Assembly: GCA_964616875.1 (NCBI GenBank)
Contig: CAZTSJ010000113.1
Location: 1-45,145 of the forward strand
Reading direction: 5' to 3'
DNA: 45,145 bases
Source of the DNA: RBG-16-66-20 sp964616875
Lineage (GTDB): Bacteria; Pseudomonadota; Gammaproteobacteria; Burkholderiales; SG8-39
The notes below the pieces were generated by a model that was not told the DNA's origin, searched no databases, and saw only the letters and a program-made list of their open reading frames with translations. Below, piece by piece: positions 1 to 7,682 of this stretch. Within the stretch, counting starts at the first letter, position 1. Every line of letters starts with the position of its first letter. Position numbers and translations under genes: made by a program.

Positions 1-747
1 CACCGGGCGCGCTTCAGCGGCGTTCGAGCCGAGGAAGAACAACGACTTTGAATTCTGCTCGTCGTTGTACGAGTTGGTCATCGCGCCGTAGCCCCAGGTC
101 TGGGCGACGCCGGCAACGGTGGTCGAGTGGCAGATGCGCGCCTGGTGGTCGCAGTTGTTGGTGCCCCAGAGCGACACCCACTTGCGCAGTAGGTAGGCCT
201 GCTCGTTGTTGTGCTTGCTCGAGCCGACTACGAACAGCGCATCCGGCCCGCCCTTTTCCTTGTCGTCGCGGATCGCGATCAGCTTCTTGGAGATTTCGTC
301 GTAGGCCTGGTCCCACGAAAGGCGCTTCCACTTGCCGCCTTCGAGCTTCATCGGGTACTTGAGCCGGTGCGAATCGTGCGTGATGCCATGTTCGCGGATC
401 GACGCGCCCTTGGCGCAGTGCGCGCCGAGGTTGATCGGCGAATCGAACACCGGTTCCTGCCGGATCCAGACGCCGTCCTGCACCACCGCGTCGATGGCGC
501 AGCCTACCGAACAGTGCGTGCAGACCGTGCGCTTGACCTCGATCTTGCCCGCGCTCGCGTCCTTCGCCTGCGCCTCGCTGATCATGCTGAAGGGCAGCTG
601 CGCGGCGACCACGCCCGCACCGGCCGTCAGGCCGGAGCGCTTGAGAAAGGTCCGGCGGTCAATGGTCTTGCCCAACATGTTGGACAATCCCTGCGTCAGA
701 CGAGATTGTGCGGAAACGCTTCCGGTCGCTTTTCTGGTGAGCAGCAT
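1..747 (-). CDS. fdhA: formate dehydrogenase catalytic (alpha) subunit, N-terminal 249 residues
   Basis: Molybdopterin oxidoreductase that oxidises formate to CO2. The gene runs off the left edge, so only residues 1-249 are visible. A Tat signal is seen at residues 30-50 (DRRTFLKRSGL), implying export. A 4Fe-4S site follows at Cys76, Cys79, Cys83 and Cys111 (CTHCSVGC then AHCAKG). The active-site segment ARICHSTTVAG puts Cys206 where Sec or Cys ligates molybdenum, with the catalytic His207 next to it; the codon is TGC, not TGA. The ATG start is preceded by a perfect AGGAGG eight bases upstream. It lies 10 bases downstream of the small Tat protein gene and is the last visible gene of the operon. 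Electron-transfer subunits are probably beyond the edge (inference). Confidence 0.95.
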   Translation of the reverse strand, partial: MLLTRKATGSVSAQSRLTQGLSNMLGKTIDRRTFLKRSGLTAGAGVVAAQLPFSMISEAQAKDASAGKIEVKRTVCTHCSVGCAIDAVVQDGVWIRQEPVFDSPINLGAHCAKGASIREHGITHDSHRLKYPMKLEGGKWKRLSWDQAYDEISKKLIAIRDDKEKGGPDALFVVGSSKHNNEQAYLLRKWVSLWGTNNCDHQARICHSTTVAGVAQTWGYGAMTNSYNDEQNSKSLFFLGSNAAEARPV

Positions 748-757
748 GGCGCGCCTC

Positions 758-955
758 CTATACCTTGGTGGTGCGGTAGTAGTTGTTGATGTGCTCGCTG
801 ACCTTGTAGCCGCTGGTCGCGCGCTTGTCCTTGCTGCCGGAGGCTGAAGGCGAGGCGGCATTCTTGCCGACGATCGCCGCCGCGGTCGCTGCGCCGCCGG
901 CACCCACGGTCAAGAGGAAGTTTCTGCGGGAGAGCGTTAATTTTTTCTCGGTCAC
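758..955 (-). CDS. small Tat-signal protein of formate dehydrogenase operons
   Basis: A 65-residue protein that is little more than a twin-arginine signal: SRRNFLLTVGAGGA at about residues 9-22, then a short polar tail ending near SEHINNYYRTTKV. Small proteins of this kind sit directly upstream of formate dehydrogenase alpha genes in many proteobacteria and form a recognised family (formate dehydrogenase region Tat target). Their function is not established; a membrane or assembly helper is possible. The start is GTG at 955, with AAGGAG eight bases before it. The 133 bases between this gene and the TorD-like gene hold no ORF that I can support and could carry an internal promoter. Confidence 0.85.
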   Translation of the reverse strand: MTEKKLTLSRRNFLLTVGAGGAATAAAIVGKNAASPSASGSKDKRATSGYKVSEHINNYYRTTKV

Positions 956-1088
956 GAGGTGTCTCCTTGACGAATTCTTCGGAACGTTACGCGGCTATTA
1001 GCCCTTGATCAATAGCGGAAAACGTCCCAACTGAAAATAATTCTTGCCTGCGCCAATCCAGTTAATAGCCATTCTCATGTGCGGCCAT

Positions 1089-1679
1089 TCAGAGCATTCC
1101 GAAGGCCTCGTGTTCGACCTCGAAAAAAGCGTGCGCAAATCCAGCCACCCGACGGTAAAAAACGGCTTTGGGGGAAGCGCTTACCGCATCGCAAAACGCA
1201 ACGCCGCCACGATAAAGAAACCGCTCGAAGAACACTTTCTGCTCTTCCTCGGACCGATGTTGCACTGCAATAGCCAATCGCAGGGTTTCGCAGATGCCGG
1301 CGATGTGGTCCTCGGGCTCATTCACGTTTTCGCGCCGCGACAATCCCCAGCCGATCAGCTGCTGGCGCAATTCGACCAGTGGATTGTCGATTGCGTACTT
1401 GATTGTGTAGTGCGTGAGGTACGGCGTCACCTCCGCTTTGCCGGTGCCGACGAACAGTTCAGTGTGCTCGTTCTCGAGCACCACCGGAAATACGGTGCGG
1501 CCGGCCGCGACCAGTTCGCGCCAGGCAAGCGCAATCGGTTGCTCGCTGCCTTCGAACGCGCTCGAATTGAGCAGGCCGCCCAGCACGCCTTCGTCCGGCG
1601 CCGCATAGAACAGGCGCGCAATCAGGCCGTAGATGCCTGCGCGCGCCGCGTCCTCGGGTTGCAGCTCGGGATCGCTCAC
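1089..1679 (-). CDS. TorD/DmsD-family molybdoenzyme chaperone
   Basis: A 196-residue cytoplasmic protein, the usual size for TorD-family chaperones, which bind the Tat signal of a molybdoenzyme and hold it until the cofactor is inserted. It begins with a helix like that of the family (RAGIYGLIARLFYAAPDE). It has the EHTELFVGTGKAEVTPYLTHY region, corresponding to the family's E-x-x-x-L-F-x-G/P-x-x-x-x-P-Y segment, and the EPEDHIAGICETL helix. The reading frame extends far upstream, but the start is placed at the GTG that overlaps the stop of the polyferredoxin gene (GTGA), giving translational coupling. Position between the polyferredoxin and formate dehydrogenase makes the latter its likely client (inference). 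Confidence 0.85.
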   Translation of the reverse strand: MSDPELQPEDAARAGIYGLIARLFYAAPDEGVLGGLLNSSAFEGSEQPIALAWRELVAAGRTVFPVVLENEHTELFVGTGKAEVTPYLTHYTIKYAIDNPLVELRQQLIGWGLSRRENVNEPEDHIAGICETLRLAIAVQHRSEEEQKVFFERFLYRGGVAFCDAVSASPKAVFYRRVAGFAHAFFEVEHEAFGML

Positions 1680-3784
1680 TTCTTCCCGGTGTAGTCGAGG
1701 ATCGAGGGCTCGTCCTTCGAGCTCGCCATGTCGATGACGCGGCAGTCGCCGCACATCTGCAGGCGCTTGAGCGCTCCTCCCGCAGCGAACATCGAATGCG
1801 AGCCGAGCTTGCCGGTCATGTTCTCGACCATGCGCCGCGTGCCGAACGGATTGCCGCAGCGCACGCAGTTGAAGGGCTCGGCTTCGTTCAGCGTGACCGC
1901 CTGTTTGGCATTTTCTCCAATTAACAATCTCGGCACCAGCGCGATGGCATTCTCCGGACAGGTTTTCTCGCACAGGCCGCATTGCACGCAGTTGCGCTCG
2001 ATGAAGCGCAGCAGCGGCGCCTCGGGCGAGTCGAGCAGCGCGGCCTCCGGGCAGGCACCGATGCAGGCTTTGCACAGCGTGCAGGTTTCCTTGTTGACCG
2101 TGATCGCGCCGAAAGGAGCCCCGGCAGGCAAACCGATTTCCTTGCTCTTGCTCTCGGAATCCTTGAGAAGGAACTCGAACGCGAAGTCGAGCGAAGTCCG
2201 CTTCTCCGTGGACAGATTGAAGGTCGCTGCCTTTTTCACCGTTCCGGCAGGCCTCAAATCCCAAAGGGCCTGCTCCGAACCGTCCACGACCAAGAAATGC
2301 ACGCCCTCATAGCCCAGGCCGGTCAACACGGCCTGCGCAAACGACATCTGTTTTTTCAGCGCCGCGACATAGCCTTCGGGCTCGCTCCCAGTCGCCAGCA
2401 CCGCCACTTGACTTGCCCCGTACACGATCGCTCCCAGCATGAAATCGATGCCGATCGAGGCGATGTGGAAAGCCTCGTACGGAATCACGCGCGCCGGCAG
2501 GCCGCGTCCGGCACCCTTGGCGCCCAAACCGCGCACGCCGAAACCTGCATTGCGGCCGAGCGCGCGAATCCGTTCGCGTCCGCCCTCCATGTCGTGCACC
2601 AGCACGCAGGCGCCCTTGCCGCCGGCCTCGCGATATACCGACAGCAGTGTCTTGAGACGCGCGCCGAGATCCGGCATGCCAGGATAGGCGTAGGTCATGG
2701 CACCGGAGGGGCAGACCGTGGCGCAGCCGCCGCAGCCGGCGCACAAATGCGGCTCGACCTTGACGTGATCGCCGTCGGCGCTGATCGCGCCGGTGGAACA
2801 GACATCCAGGCACTGGGTGCAGCCGGTCTTGCCGGAGCGGCTGTGGGCGCAGATTTGCGCTCGGTATTGCGTGAAACGCGGTTTGCTGAATTCACCGACC
2901 AGTGCGGCGAGCTTCTGCGCCGCCAGCGCCTGCTCGAGCGGATCGGCGCCGGGCGCGGCGTAGCCCTGCGGCAGGTCGGGCAGCCCGATCAGCGGCTGGC
3001 GCGACAGATCGAGCACCAGGTCGAAGCGCTCCTTGCGCGCTGGGGACTGGCGCGCAAAATCGATCGCGCCGATCGCACCGCAGGCCTTGACGCAGTCGCG
3101 GTGCGCCTTGCACTTGTCCATGTCGATCTGGTAGCTGAAGCCGATCGCGCCTTCGGGGCAGGCGCGCACACAGGCGTTGCAGCGCGTGCACAGATCGAGG
3201 TCGATCGGATTGTCCTGCACCCACTCCACCTCGAAAGCACCGAGCCAACCCGAGATGCCGGTCACCTTGCCCGACCAGACTGGATAGCTGCGCTCACCGG
3301 GCTGCTCGCCCTTCCCCTTTCCCGTCATGAGCACACTGACTTCGAGCGTCGCCGAGAGCCGCACCGCCCAGTCGAGCGCGGCGTCGGAGGGCCCGATGAT
3401 CAGGAGCTGGCCGCCCGACTTGTAATCGACTTGCGCAACCGGTTCCGGTTCGGGCAGCGCGGCGGCGGCGAGCAGCGCCGCGATCTTGGGGCCCGCGTCC
3501 TTGCCTTCGGCCGACCAGCCGGCGGCTTCACGGATGTTCAGAAAGGCAATTCTTGCCTGCGACTGCGCGGCCGAAGCGAGCTCGGAGAACAGCGGCGCTT
3601 CCTGCGTGCAGGCCACGATCAGGTCCGGATCGGTGAGCGAGGCCTTGAACGCGCCCGCCTCCTTGCGGCAGAGTTCGCGATGCACGGTGAGCGGCTGCTT
3701 CGACTTCAGCGCCGCAGCGAGCCGCTTCGCGTCGAGCGGAATAGTGCCGTTGCAGGAACAGAGCTTAAGCGTCTTGCTTTCCAA
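1676..3784 (-). CDS. 702-residue multi-cluster 4Fe-4S ferredoxin-like protein of the formate dehydrogenase operon
   Basis: Cysteine motifs for several iron-sulfur clusters are visible: C199/202/205/209 (CTRCNACVRACP), C225/231/235, C322/325/329, C348/351/354/358 (CAGCGGCATVCP), C568/571/574/578 (CTLCKACIGACP) and C599/602/605/609 (CVQCGLCEKTCP), plus a CxxC pair at 640/643 and another at 678/681. The N-terminal 190 residues and the 380-530 region have no cluster motif and may bind a partner. No signal peptide is visible, so it is probably cytoplasmic. The start is taken as TTG at 3784, overlapping the DUF3306 gene by 20 bases, with AAGGACG upstream. Proteins of this type are conserved beside betaproteobacterial formate dehydrogenases, but their exact role in electron transfer or enzyme maturation is unknown to me. 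Confidence 0.85.
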   Translation of the reverse strand: MESKTLKLCSCNGTIPLDAKRLAAALKSKQPLTVHRELCRKEAGAFKASLTDPDLIVACTQEAPLFSELASAAQSQARIAFLNIREAAGWSAEGKDAGPKIAALLAAAALPEPEPVAQVDYKSGGQLLIIGPSDAALDWAVRLSATLEVSVLMTGKGKGEQPGERSYPVWSGKVTGISGWLGAFEVEWVQDNPIDLDLCTRCNACVRACPEGAIGFSYQIDMDKCKAHRDCVKACGAIGAIDFARQSPARKERFDLVLDLSRQPLIGLPDLPQGYAAPGADPLEQALAAQKLAALVGEFSKPRFTQYRAQICAHSRSGKTGCTQCLDVCSTGAISADGDHVKVEPHLCAGCGGCATVCPSGAMTYAYPGMPDLGARLKTLLSVYREAGGKGACVLVHDMEGGRERIRALGRNAGFGVRGLGAKGAGRGLPARVIPYEAFHIASIGIDFMLGAIVYGASQVAVLATGSEPEGYVAALKKQMSFAQAVLTGLGYEGVHFLVVDGSEQALWDLRPAGTVKKAATFNLSTEKRTSLDFAFEFLLKDSESKSKEIGLPAGAPFGAITVNKETCTLCKACIGACPEAALLDSPEAPLLRFIERNCVQCGLCEKTCPENAIALVPRLLIGENAKQAVTLNEAEPFNCVRCGNPFGTRRMVENMTGKLGSHSMFAAGGALKRLQMCGDCRVIDMASSKDEPSILDYTGKK

Positions 3785-4202
3785 CGGCGTCCTTGGGTAC
3801 GGGTGGCGCTGCCTCGGGTTTGTCGACGGGCGCCTGCGCTGTCTTTTCCACTTCCTCGAACAGCAGCTTCTGCGCGTGGTTGAGCTGTTTCAGCATTTCC
3901 AGCGGGATCGGTTCGCCGCCGGTCCAGTCCCCGGAATAGGCCTCAAAGGGATCCGGCACGTTGAAATGTGCGTCGGCAAAAAGCTTCTTCAGCGCGGCGC
4001 GGCGCGTGGCGCCATCCACGTTCGCGGCCATGAACGGCTTGAAATCGGACTCGGGCGTCAGCCCTTCGACGGGCGGCAGCGGCGCCGCGGGCACTTCGGC
4101 CTCCGCCTTCTCCGGCGGCGCCAGTTTCTCCTCGGCCTGCTCGAGCTTGCGCCGCGACCAGCGATCGAGGAAGGGTTCCTGGACCTTGCTCTCTTCGCTC
4201 AT
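3765..4202 (-). CDS. DUF3306 family protein
   Basis: A 145-residue protein starting MSEESKVQEPFLDRWSRRKLEQ. The FLDRWSRRK start, followed by an Ala/Pro/Glu-rich linker and a region beginning LPPVEGLTPESDFKPFM, is typical of DUF3306. The C-terminal part has KLFADAHFNVPDPFEAYSGDWT, also conserved in the family. No membrane segment or cysteine motif is seen. It overlaps DUF3305 upstream by 4 bases (ATGA) and the polyferredoxin downstream by 20, so the three should be co-translated. The family is nearly always next to DUF3305 and formate dehydrogenase genes; its biochemical role is undescribed as far as I know. Confidence 0.8.
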   Translation of the reverse strand: MSEESKVQEPFLDRWSRRKLEQAEEKLAPPEKAEAEVPAAPLPPVEGLTPESDFKPFMAANVDGATRRAALKKLFADAHFNVPDPFEAYSGDWTGGEPIPLEMLKQLNHAQKLLFEEVEKTAQAPVDKPEAAPPVPKDAVGKQDA

Positions 4203-4699
4203 CTTTCCACGCGGTCCTTCGGATGCACGAAGGAACGCGGCTTGATGCGCTTCCTCGGCTCGGGCCGGTAGTTCTTCTCCACGTATTCGCCGATCCAGGC
4301 GAAAACCGCCGGCGGCATCGTCACGCTGTCCACCGCATTGCCGCCATCCATCCAGCGCCCGCCTTCGTAGTAGCTGACCGTGATCTGCAATGGCACGCCG
4401 CGTGCGGCGTCCTCGCCCGCCCCGTCGTTTTCTTCAGCCATGCGCCAGAGCACGAACACGCGCGGCGAGCCCGAGGACACGTTCAGGTAATAGCCCTCCG
4501 TCTCGTCGCGGTGTATCGTCAGCTCGAAACCCGGGTGGAGCCATTGCTGGACCTCCGGCTTATCCACCAGCAGGCGCGGCGCGCCAGAGGCTTCGTCGGA
4601 CTCGAGTACCGCCCAGGGTGCCCAGACCACGCTTTCCCAGCGGTTGCGCGTCACATGCCGTTGCATGATCACCGCGAGCGTTTTCTTCGGTTTTTCCAT
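4199..4699 (-). CDS. DUF3305 family protein
   Basis: A 166-residue protein, first gene of the minus-strand formate dehydrogenase operon. The region from VIMQRHVTRNRWESVVWAPW, through an acidic middle, to YYLNVSSGSPRVFVLWRM matches the DUF3305 family. The C-terminal basic tail is PEPRKRIKPRSF. I place the start at the ATG at 4699 (MEKPKK). In-frame ATGs at 4747 and 4753 would lengthen it by 16-18 residues and make it run over the start region of moaA; they have a GGAG nearby, so the start is not certain. Function is unknown; the tight link to DUF3306 suggests the two act together in formate dehydrogenase biogenesis. Confidence 0.8.
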   Translation of the reverse strand: MEKPKKTLAVIMQRHVTRNRWESVVWAPWAVLESDEASGAPRLLVDKPEVQQWLHPGFELTIHRDETEGYYLNVSSGSPRVFVLWRMAEENDGAGEDAARGVPLQITVSYYEGGRWMDGGNAVDSVTMPPAVFAWIGEYVEKNYRPEPRKRIKPRSFVHPKDRVER

Positions 4700-4778
4700 G
4701 CTCTGAAAGGCGTTTCCCGTCCCGGACGAACTATACTGCGATATCATCGTCATGGTTCTCCGAAGTTCCAATAAACCC
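4700..4778. promoter_or_regulatory. divergent promoter region between the formate dehydrogenase operon and moaA
   Basis: This 79-base region separates the two divergent transcription units. The plus strand has TATACT at 4732-4737, and the overlapping minus-strand reading gives TATAGT. Either could be a -10 element, with weak -35 sequences. If used, transcripts would start near 4744 (plus) and about 4725 (minus), which agrees with starts at 4779 and 4699. This is inference from sequence alone. Confidence 0.35.
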
Positions 4779-5852
4779 ATGCCGCAAAAGGTTATTTCCA
4801 TCCGGCCGGAATCCCGTTCGGCGGCGGCGAAAGCCCCCCGCTACGACGGCGGCACACTGACGGATACGCGCGGCCGAAGCATGCGCGACCTGCGCATCTC
4901 GGTCACCGACCGCTGCAATTTCCGCTGCGTCTACTGCATGCCGCGCGAAGTGTTCGATGCCAACTACAAGTTCCTGCCGCACGAAGCGATCCTGAGCTTC
5001 GAGGAGATCGCGCGGCTGGCGGGTGTTTTCGTCCGCCTCGGCGTGAAGAAAATCCGCCTCACCGGCGGCGAGCCGCTGTTGCGCAAGGATCTGCCGCGGC
5101 TGATCGAGATGCTCGTGCCGCTGGGCGTGGATCTCACCCTTACGACCAACGGTTCCACATTGGTCAAGCATGCGCGCGCGCTGAAGGAAGCGGGCCTCGA
5201 TCGCCTCACGGTGAGCCTCGATTCGCTCGATGAAGCCACCTTCCGCGCGATGAACGACGCCGATTTCCCGGTCGAGAAGGTGCTCGACGGCATCGCCGCT
5301 GCCGCCGATGCCGGTTTCCCGCAGATCAAGATCAACATGGTGGTGAAGCGCGGCGTGAACGATCACCAGATCGTCGACGCGGCGCGGCACTGGCGCGACT
5401 CGGGACACATTCTGCGCTTCATCGAATACATGGATGTGGGCAGCACCAACGGCTGGCGCATGGACGACGTGATTCCTTCGGCCGAAGTGCTGCGCCGGAT
5501 CGGCGCAGCATTCCCGCTCGCGCCGGCGGAGGCGAACTACAGCGGCGAAGTCGCCGAGCGCTGGCGCTACCGGGACGGCGCCGGCGAAATCGGCGTCATC
5601 TCCTCGGTGACGCAGGCCTTCTGCCGCGACTGCAACCGCATGCGCCTCTCAACCGAGGGCTCGCTCTTTACCTGCCTCTTCGCCCAGCAGGGCCACGACC
5701 TGAAAGCGCTGCTGCGCGGCGGCGTGGACGATGACACGATCCGCGATGCCATCGCCGCGATCTGGCGCGCGCGCGACGACCGCTACTCCGAAATTCGAAC
5801 CGCGGAGACGGCGAAGGTACGCAAAGTCGAAATGTCCTACATCGGTGGCTAA
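4779..5852 (+). CDS. moaA: GTP 3',8-cyclase MoaA (molybdenum cofactor biosynthesis)
   Basis: Radical SAM enzyme that converts GTP to 3',8-cyclo-GTP, the first step of molybdopterin synthesis, with MoaC. 357 residues from the chosen ATG. The radical SAM cluster is at Cys46, Cys50 and Cys53 (CNFRCVYCMP). GGEPLLRKDLP and TTNGSTL follow. The C-terminal second cluster has FCRDCNRMRLSTEG and a later Cys in LFTCLF. The protein ends in Gly-Gly (MSYIGG), a MoaA hallmark. An ATG at 4752 would add nine residues but would overlap the likely promoter. The gene overlaps fdhD by 8 bases, linking cofactor synthesis to formate dehydrogenase activation. Confidence 0.95.
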   Translation: MPQKVISIRPESRSAAAKAPRYDGGTLTDTRGRSMRDLRISVTDRCNFRCVYCMPREVFDANYKFLPHEAILSFEEIARLAGVFVRLGVKKIRLTGGEPLLRKDLPRLIEMLVPLGVDLTLTTNGSTLVKHARALKEAGLDRLTVSLDSLDEATFRAMNDADFPVEKVLDGIAAAADAGFPQIKINMVVKRGVNDHQIVDAARHWRDSGHILRFIEYMDVGSTNGWRMDDVIPSAEVLRRIGAAFPLAPAEANYSGEVAERWRYRDGAGEIGVISSVTQAFCRDCNRMRLSTEGSLFTCLFAQQGHDLKALLRGGVDDDTIRDAIAAIWRARDDRYSEIRTAETAKVRKVEMSYIGG

Positions 5853-6687
5853 GCGCTATCGCCCGAAGCTGACCGACGCCGCGCGCCCCGCCACCTACGA
5901 GGTCGAGGCATTCAACGAACGCGGCGAGATGGTGCCGACCTCGATCGCGGGCGAACACCCGCTCACGCTCTACCTCGACAAGCGCGAACTCGTCACGCTC
6001 ATGACGCTCGGCCACGCGCCGGAGGCGCTCGCCATCGGATTTCTGCGCAACCAGCGCCTGGTCGATTCGATCGGCAATATCGCCTCCGTCCAGGTGGATT
6101 GGGAAACTGATTCCGTCGCCGTCGTGACGAAAAAGGTCCAGAAGGACATCGCGAAGAAAATCCGCAGGAAGACCGTCACTACCGGCTGCGGCCAGGGCAC
6201 CGTTTACGGCGACCTCATGGCGGAGATCGACAGCGTCAAGCTGCGCGACGACGTCGCACTCGCCGATGCGGAGCTCTTTGTGCTGCTCGAAAAAGTGCGC
6301 AAGCACGAAACCATCTACAAGCAGGCGGGCGCCGTGCACGGCTGCGCGCTCGCGACGCGCGAGGGCGAGATCCTGATGTTCGTCGAGGACGTCGGCCGGC
6401 ATAACGCGGTGGATGCGATCGCGGGTTTCATGTGGCTTGAGGGCATCGACGGTTCGGACAAGGTTTTCTACACCACCGGCAGGCTGACCTCGGAGATGGT
6501 GATCAAGTGCGCGCAGATGCGGATGCCGTTCCTCGTCTCGCGCTCGGGCCTGACGAAAATGGGGCACGACATCGCCTACAAGATCGGCCTCACGATGATC
6601 GGCCGCGCCAGCGGGCGCCATTACCTCGCCTTCACCGGCAAGCATCGGCTGCGGCAGACGGCGCCGCGGCCGACCGCCGTGGCCTGA
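5845..6687 (+). CDS. fdhD: FdhD sulfurtransferase for formate dehydrogenase
   Basis: FdhD transfers sulfur from IscS to the molybdenum cofactor so that formate dehydrogenase becomes active. 280 residues from a GTG at 5845, inside the end of moaA. Family features seen: EHPLTLYLDKRELVTLMTLGHAPEALAIGFL, TVTTGCGQGTVYG with Cys115, AGAVHGCALAT, VEDVGRHNAVDAIAG and GRLTSEMVIKCAQM. The Cys loop has one cysteine (GCGQG), not the CxxC pair described for the E. coli protein. It is co-directional with moaA and opposite to the formate dehydrogenase operon whose enzyme it should serve. Confidence 0.95.
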   Translation: MAKRYRPKLTDAARPATYEVEAFNERGEMVPTSIAGEHPLTLYLDKRELVTLMTLGHAPEALAIGFLRNQRLVDSIGNIASVQVDWETDSVAVVTKKVQKDIAKKIRRKTVTTGCGQGTVYGDLMAEIDSVKLRDDVALADAELFVLLEKVRKHETIYKQAGAVHGCALATREGEILMFVEDVGRHNAVDAIAGFMWLEGIDGSDKVFYTTGRLTSEMVIKCAQMRMPFLVSRSGLTKMGHDIAYKIGLTMIGRASGRHYLAFTGKHRLRQTAPRPTAVA

Positions 6688-7608
6688 TTGCTGCCGCAGC
6701 TTTCCGCTTCGCAGGCCACCGCTCTTCCTTGTGAAAGCGTGGCCGACTGGTGGCCGCGCCACCGCGCCATCGCGCGCGAGCATGCCGATCCCATCCACCA
6801 GGCGATCGTCGGCGGCTTTGTCGCCGACCGCGTCGGCTGGGCCTTCGCCTCGGGCTACCAGGCGGCGCTGCGCGCCCTCTTCCCGGATGCGCCCGCCGAT
6901 CGCATCTGCGCGCTGTGCGTCACCGAAGCGGGTGGCAATAGTCCCAGAGCGATCAAGAGCAGCCTGATCAAGGACGGCGCCGGCTGGCTGCTGAACGGTG
7001 CAAAGCGCTGGAGCACGCTGGGACCGGACGGTTCGCTGTTCTTCGTCGCTGCGCGCGACGAAGCCGCGTCCAAAGACCGGGCGAGCATCCGGATTGCGCG
7101 GGTGGATTCAAAGGCACAAGGGTTGAAGATCGAAACCATGCCGGCGACGAAATTCGTGCCCGAAGTTCCGCACGCGCAACTGCAATTCGAGAATTTGAAA
7201 GTTGCGGCAAGCGCGCTGCTGCCGGGCGACGGCTACGCCGACTACGTGAAGCCTTTCCGCACCGTCGAGGACATCCACGTCCAGGCGGCCGTGCTCTCCT
7301 ACCTCATGCGCGAAGGCCAGCGCCTGTCCTGGCCGCAGGGTTGGCTCGAGCGCCTGTCCGCGCTGCTCGCCTCGCTGGGTAAAATCGCCGACATGCCCGC
7401 CTCGCACGCCGAGACGCACATCGCGCTGGCCGGTGCGCTTGCCATAGGCGCAGGCCTGATCGCGGAAACGGAAGCGTTCTGGCAGGCCGCGGCAACGGAT
7501 TCGGCGGCGCTGCGCTGGGCGCGGGACCGGGAATTACTGATGGTGGCGGGTGGCGCGCGCGAACAGCGCACCAAGCGCGCCTGGGAAACGCTCAGGCAGG
7601 CTGGCTAG
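6688..7608 (+). CDS. acyl-CoA dehydrogenase-like protein
   Basis: 306 residues. The segment ICALCVTEAGGNSPRAIKS followed by WLLNGAKRWSTLGPDGSLFFVAAR resembles the middle domain of acyl-CoA dehydrogenases (T-E-x-G...G-x-K-x-x-x-T). The C-terminal half is helical (AETHIALAGALAIGAGLIAETEAFW), but the conserved flavin and catalytic motifs of the usual C-terminal domain are not evident. It is shorter than the normal 380 or so residues. The start is taken as the TTG directly after the fdhD stop (TGATTG) and is uncertain. It is probably co-transcribed with moaA and fdhD. The substrate is unknown and it may not be a functional dehydrogenase. The last codons lie in a partial copy of the repeat found just downstream. 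Confidence 0.6.
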   Translation: MLPQLSASQATALPCESVADWWPRHRAIAREHADPIHQAIVGGFVADRVGWAFASGYQAALRALFPDAPADRICALCVTEAGGNSPRAIKSSLIKDGAGWLLNGAKRWSTLGPDGSLFFVAARDEAASKDRASIRIARVDSKAQGLKIETMPATKFVPEVPHAQLQFENLKVAASALLPGDGYADYVKPFRTVEDIHVQAAVLSYLMREGQRLSWPQGWLERLSALLASLGKIADMPASHAETHIALAGALAIGAGLIAETEAFWQAAATDSAALRWARDRELLMVAGGAREQRTKRAWETLRQAG

Positions 7609-7614
7609 GAAGTT

Positions 7615-7682
7615 TCTCTGTCAATCAGGCTGGCTTGCCAGCCTGTCCTCTCTGTCAATCAGGCTGGCTTGCCAGCCTGTCC
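7615..7682. repeat. 34-bp hairpin repeat, two perfect tandem copies, between convergent genes
   Basis: Copies lie at 7615-7648 and 7649-7682 and are identical. Each holds a 9-bp inverted repeat CAGGCTGGC/GCCAGCCTG with a two-base centre (7626-7645 and 7660-7679). A third half copy, CAGGCTGGCT, is at 7597-7606, ending at the stop of the acyl-CoA-dehydrogenase-like gene. The second copy contains the last codons of the MFS gene. The structure could act as a bidirectional terminator, although no T-run follows. Confidence 0.9.

Noticed and set aside
1..747. Selenocysteine in the formate dehydrogenase
   Set aside because: The active-site codon is TGC (Cys206), and no in-frame TGA is present in the visible part.
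1982..3883. Long open frame on the plus strand opposite the polyferredoxin gene
   Set aside because: Composition is that of an antisense shadow, while the minus strand has unmistakable CxxCxxCxxxC motifs.
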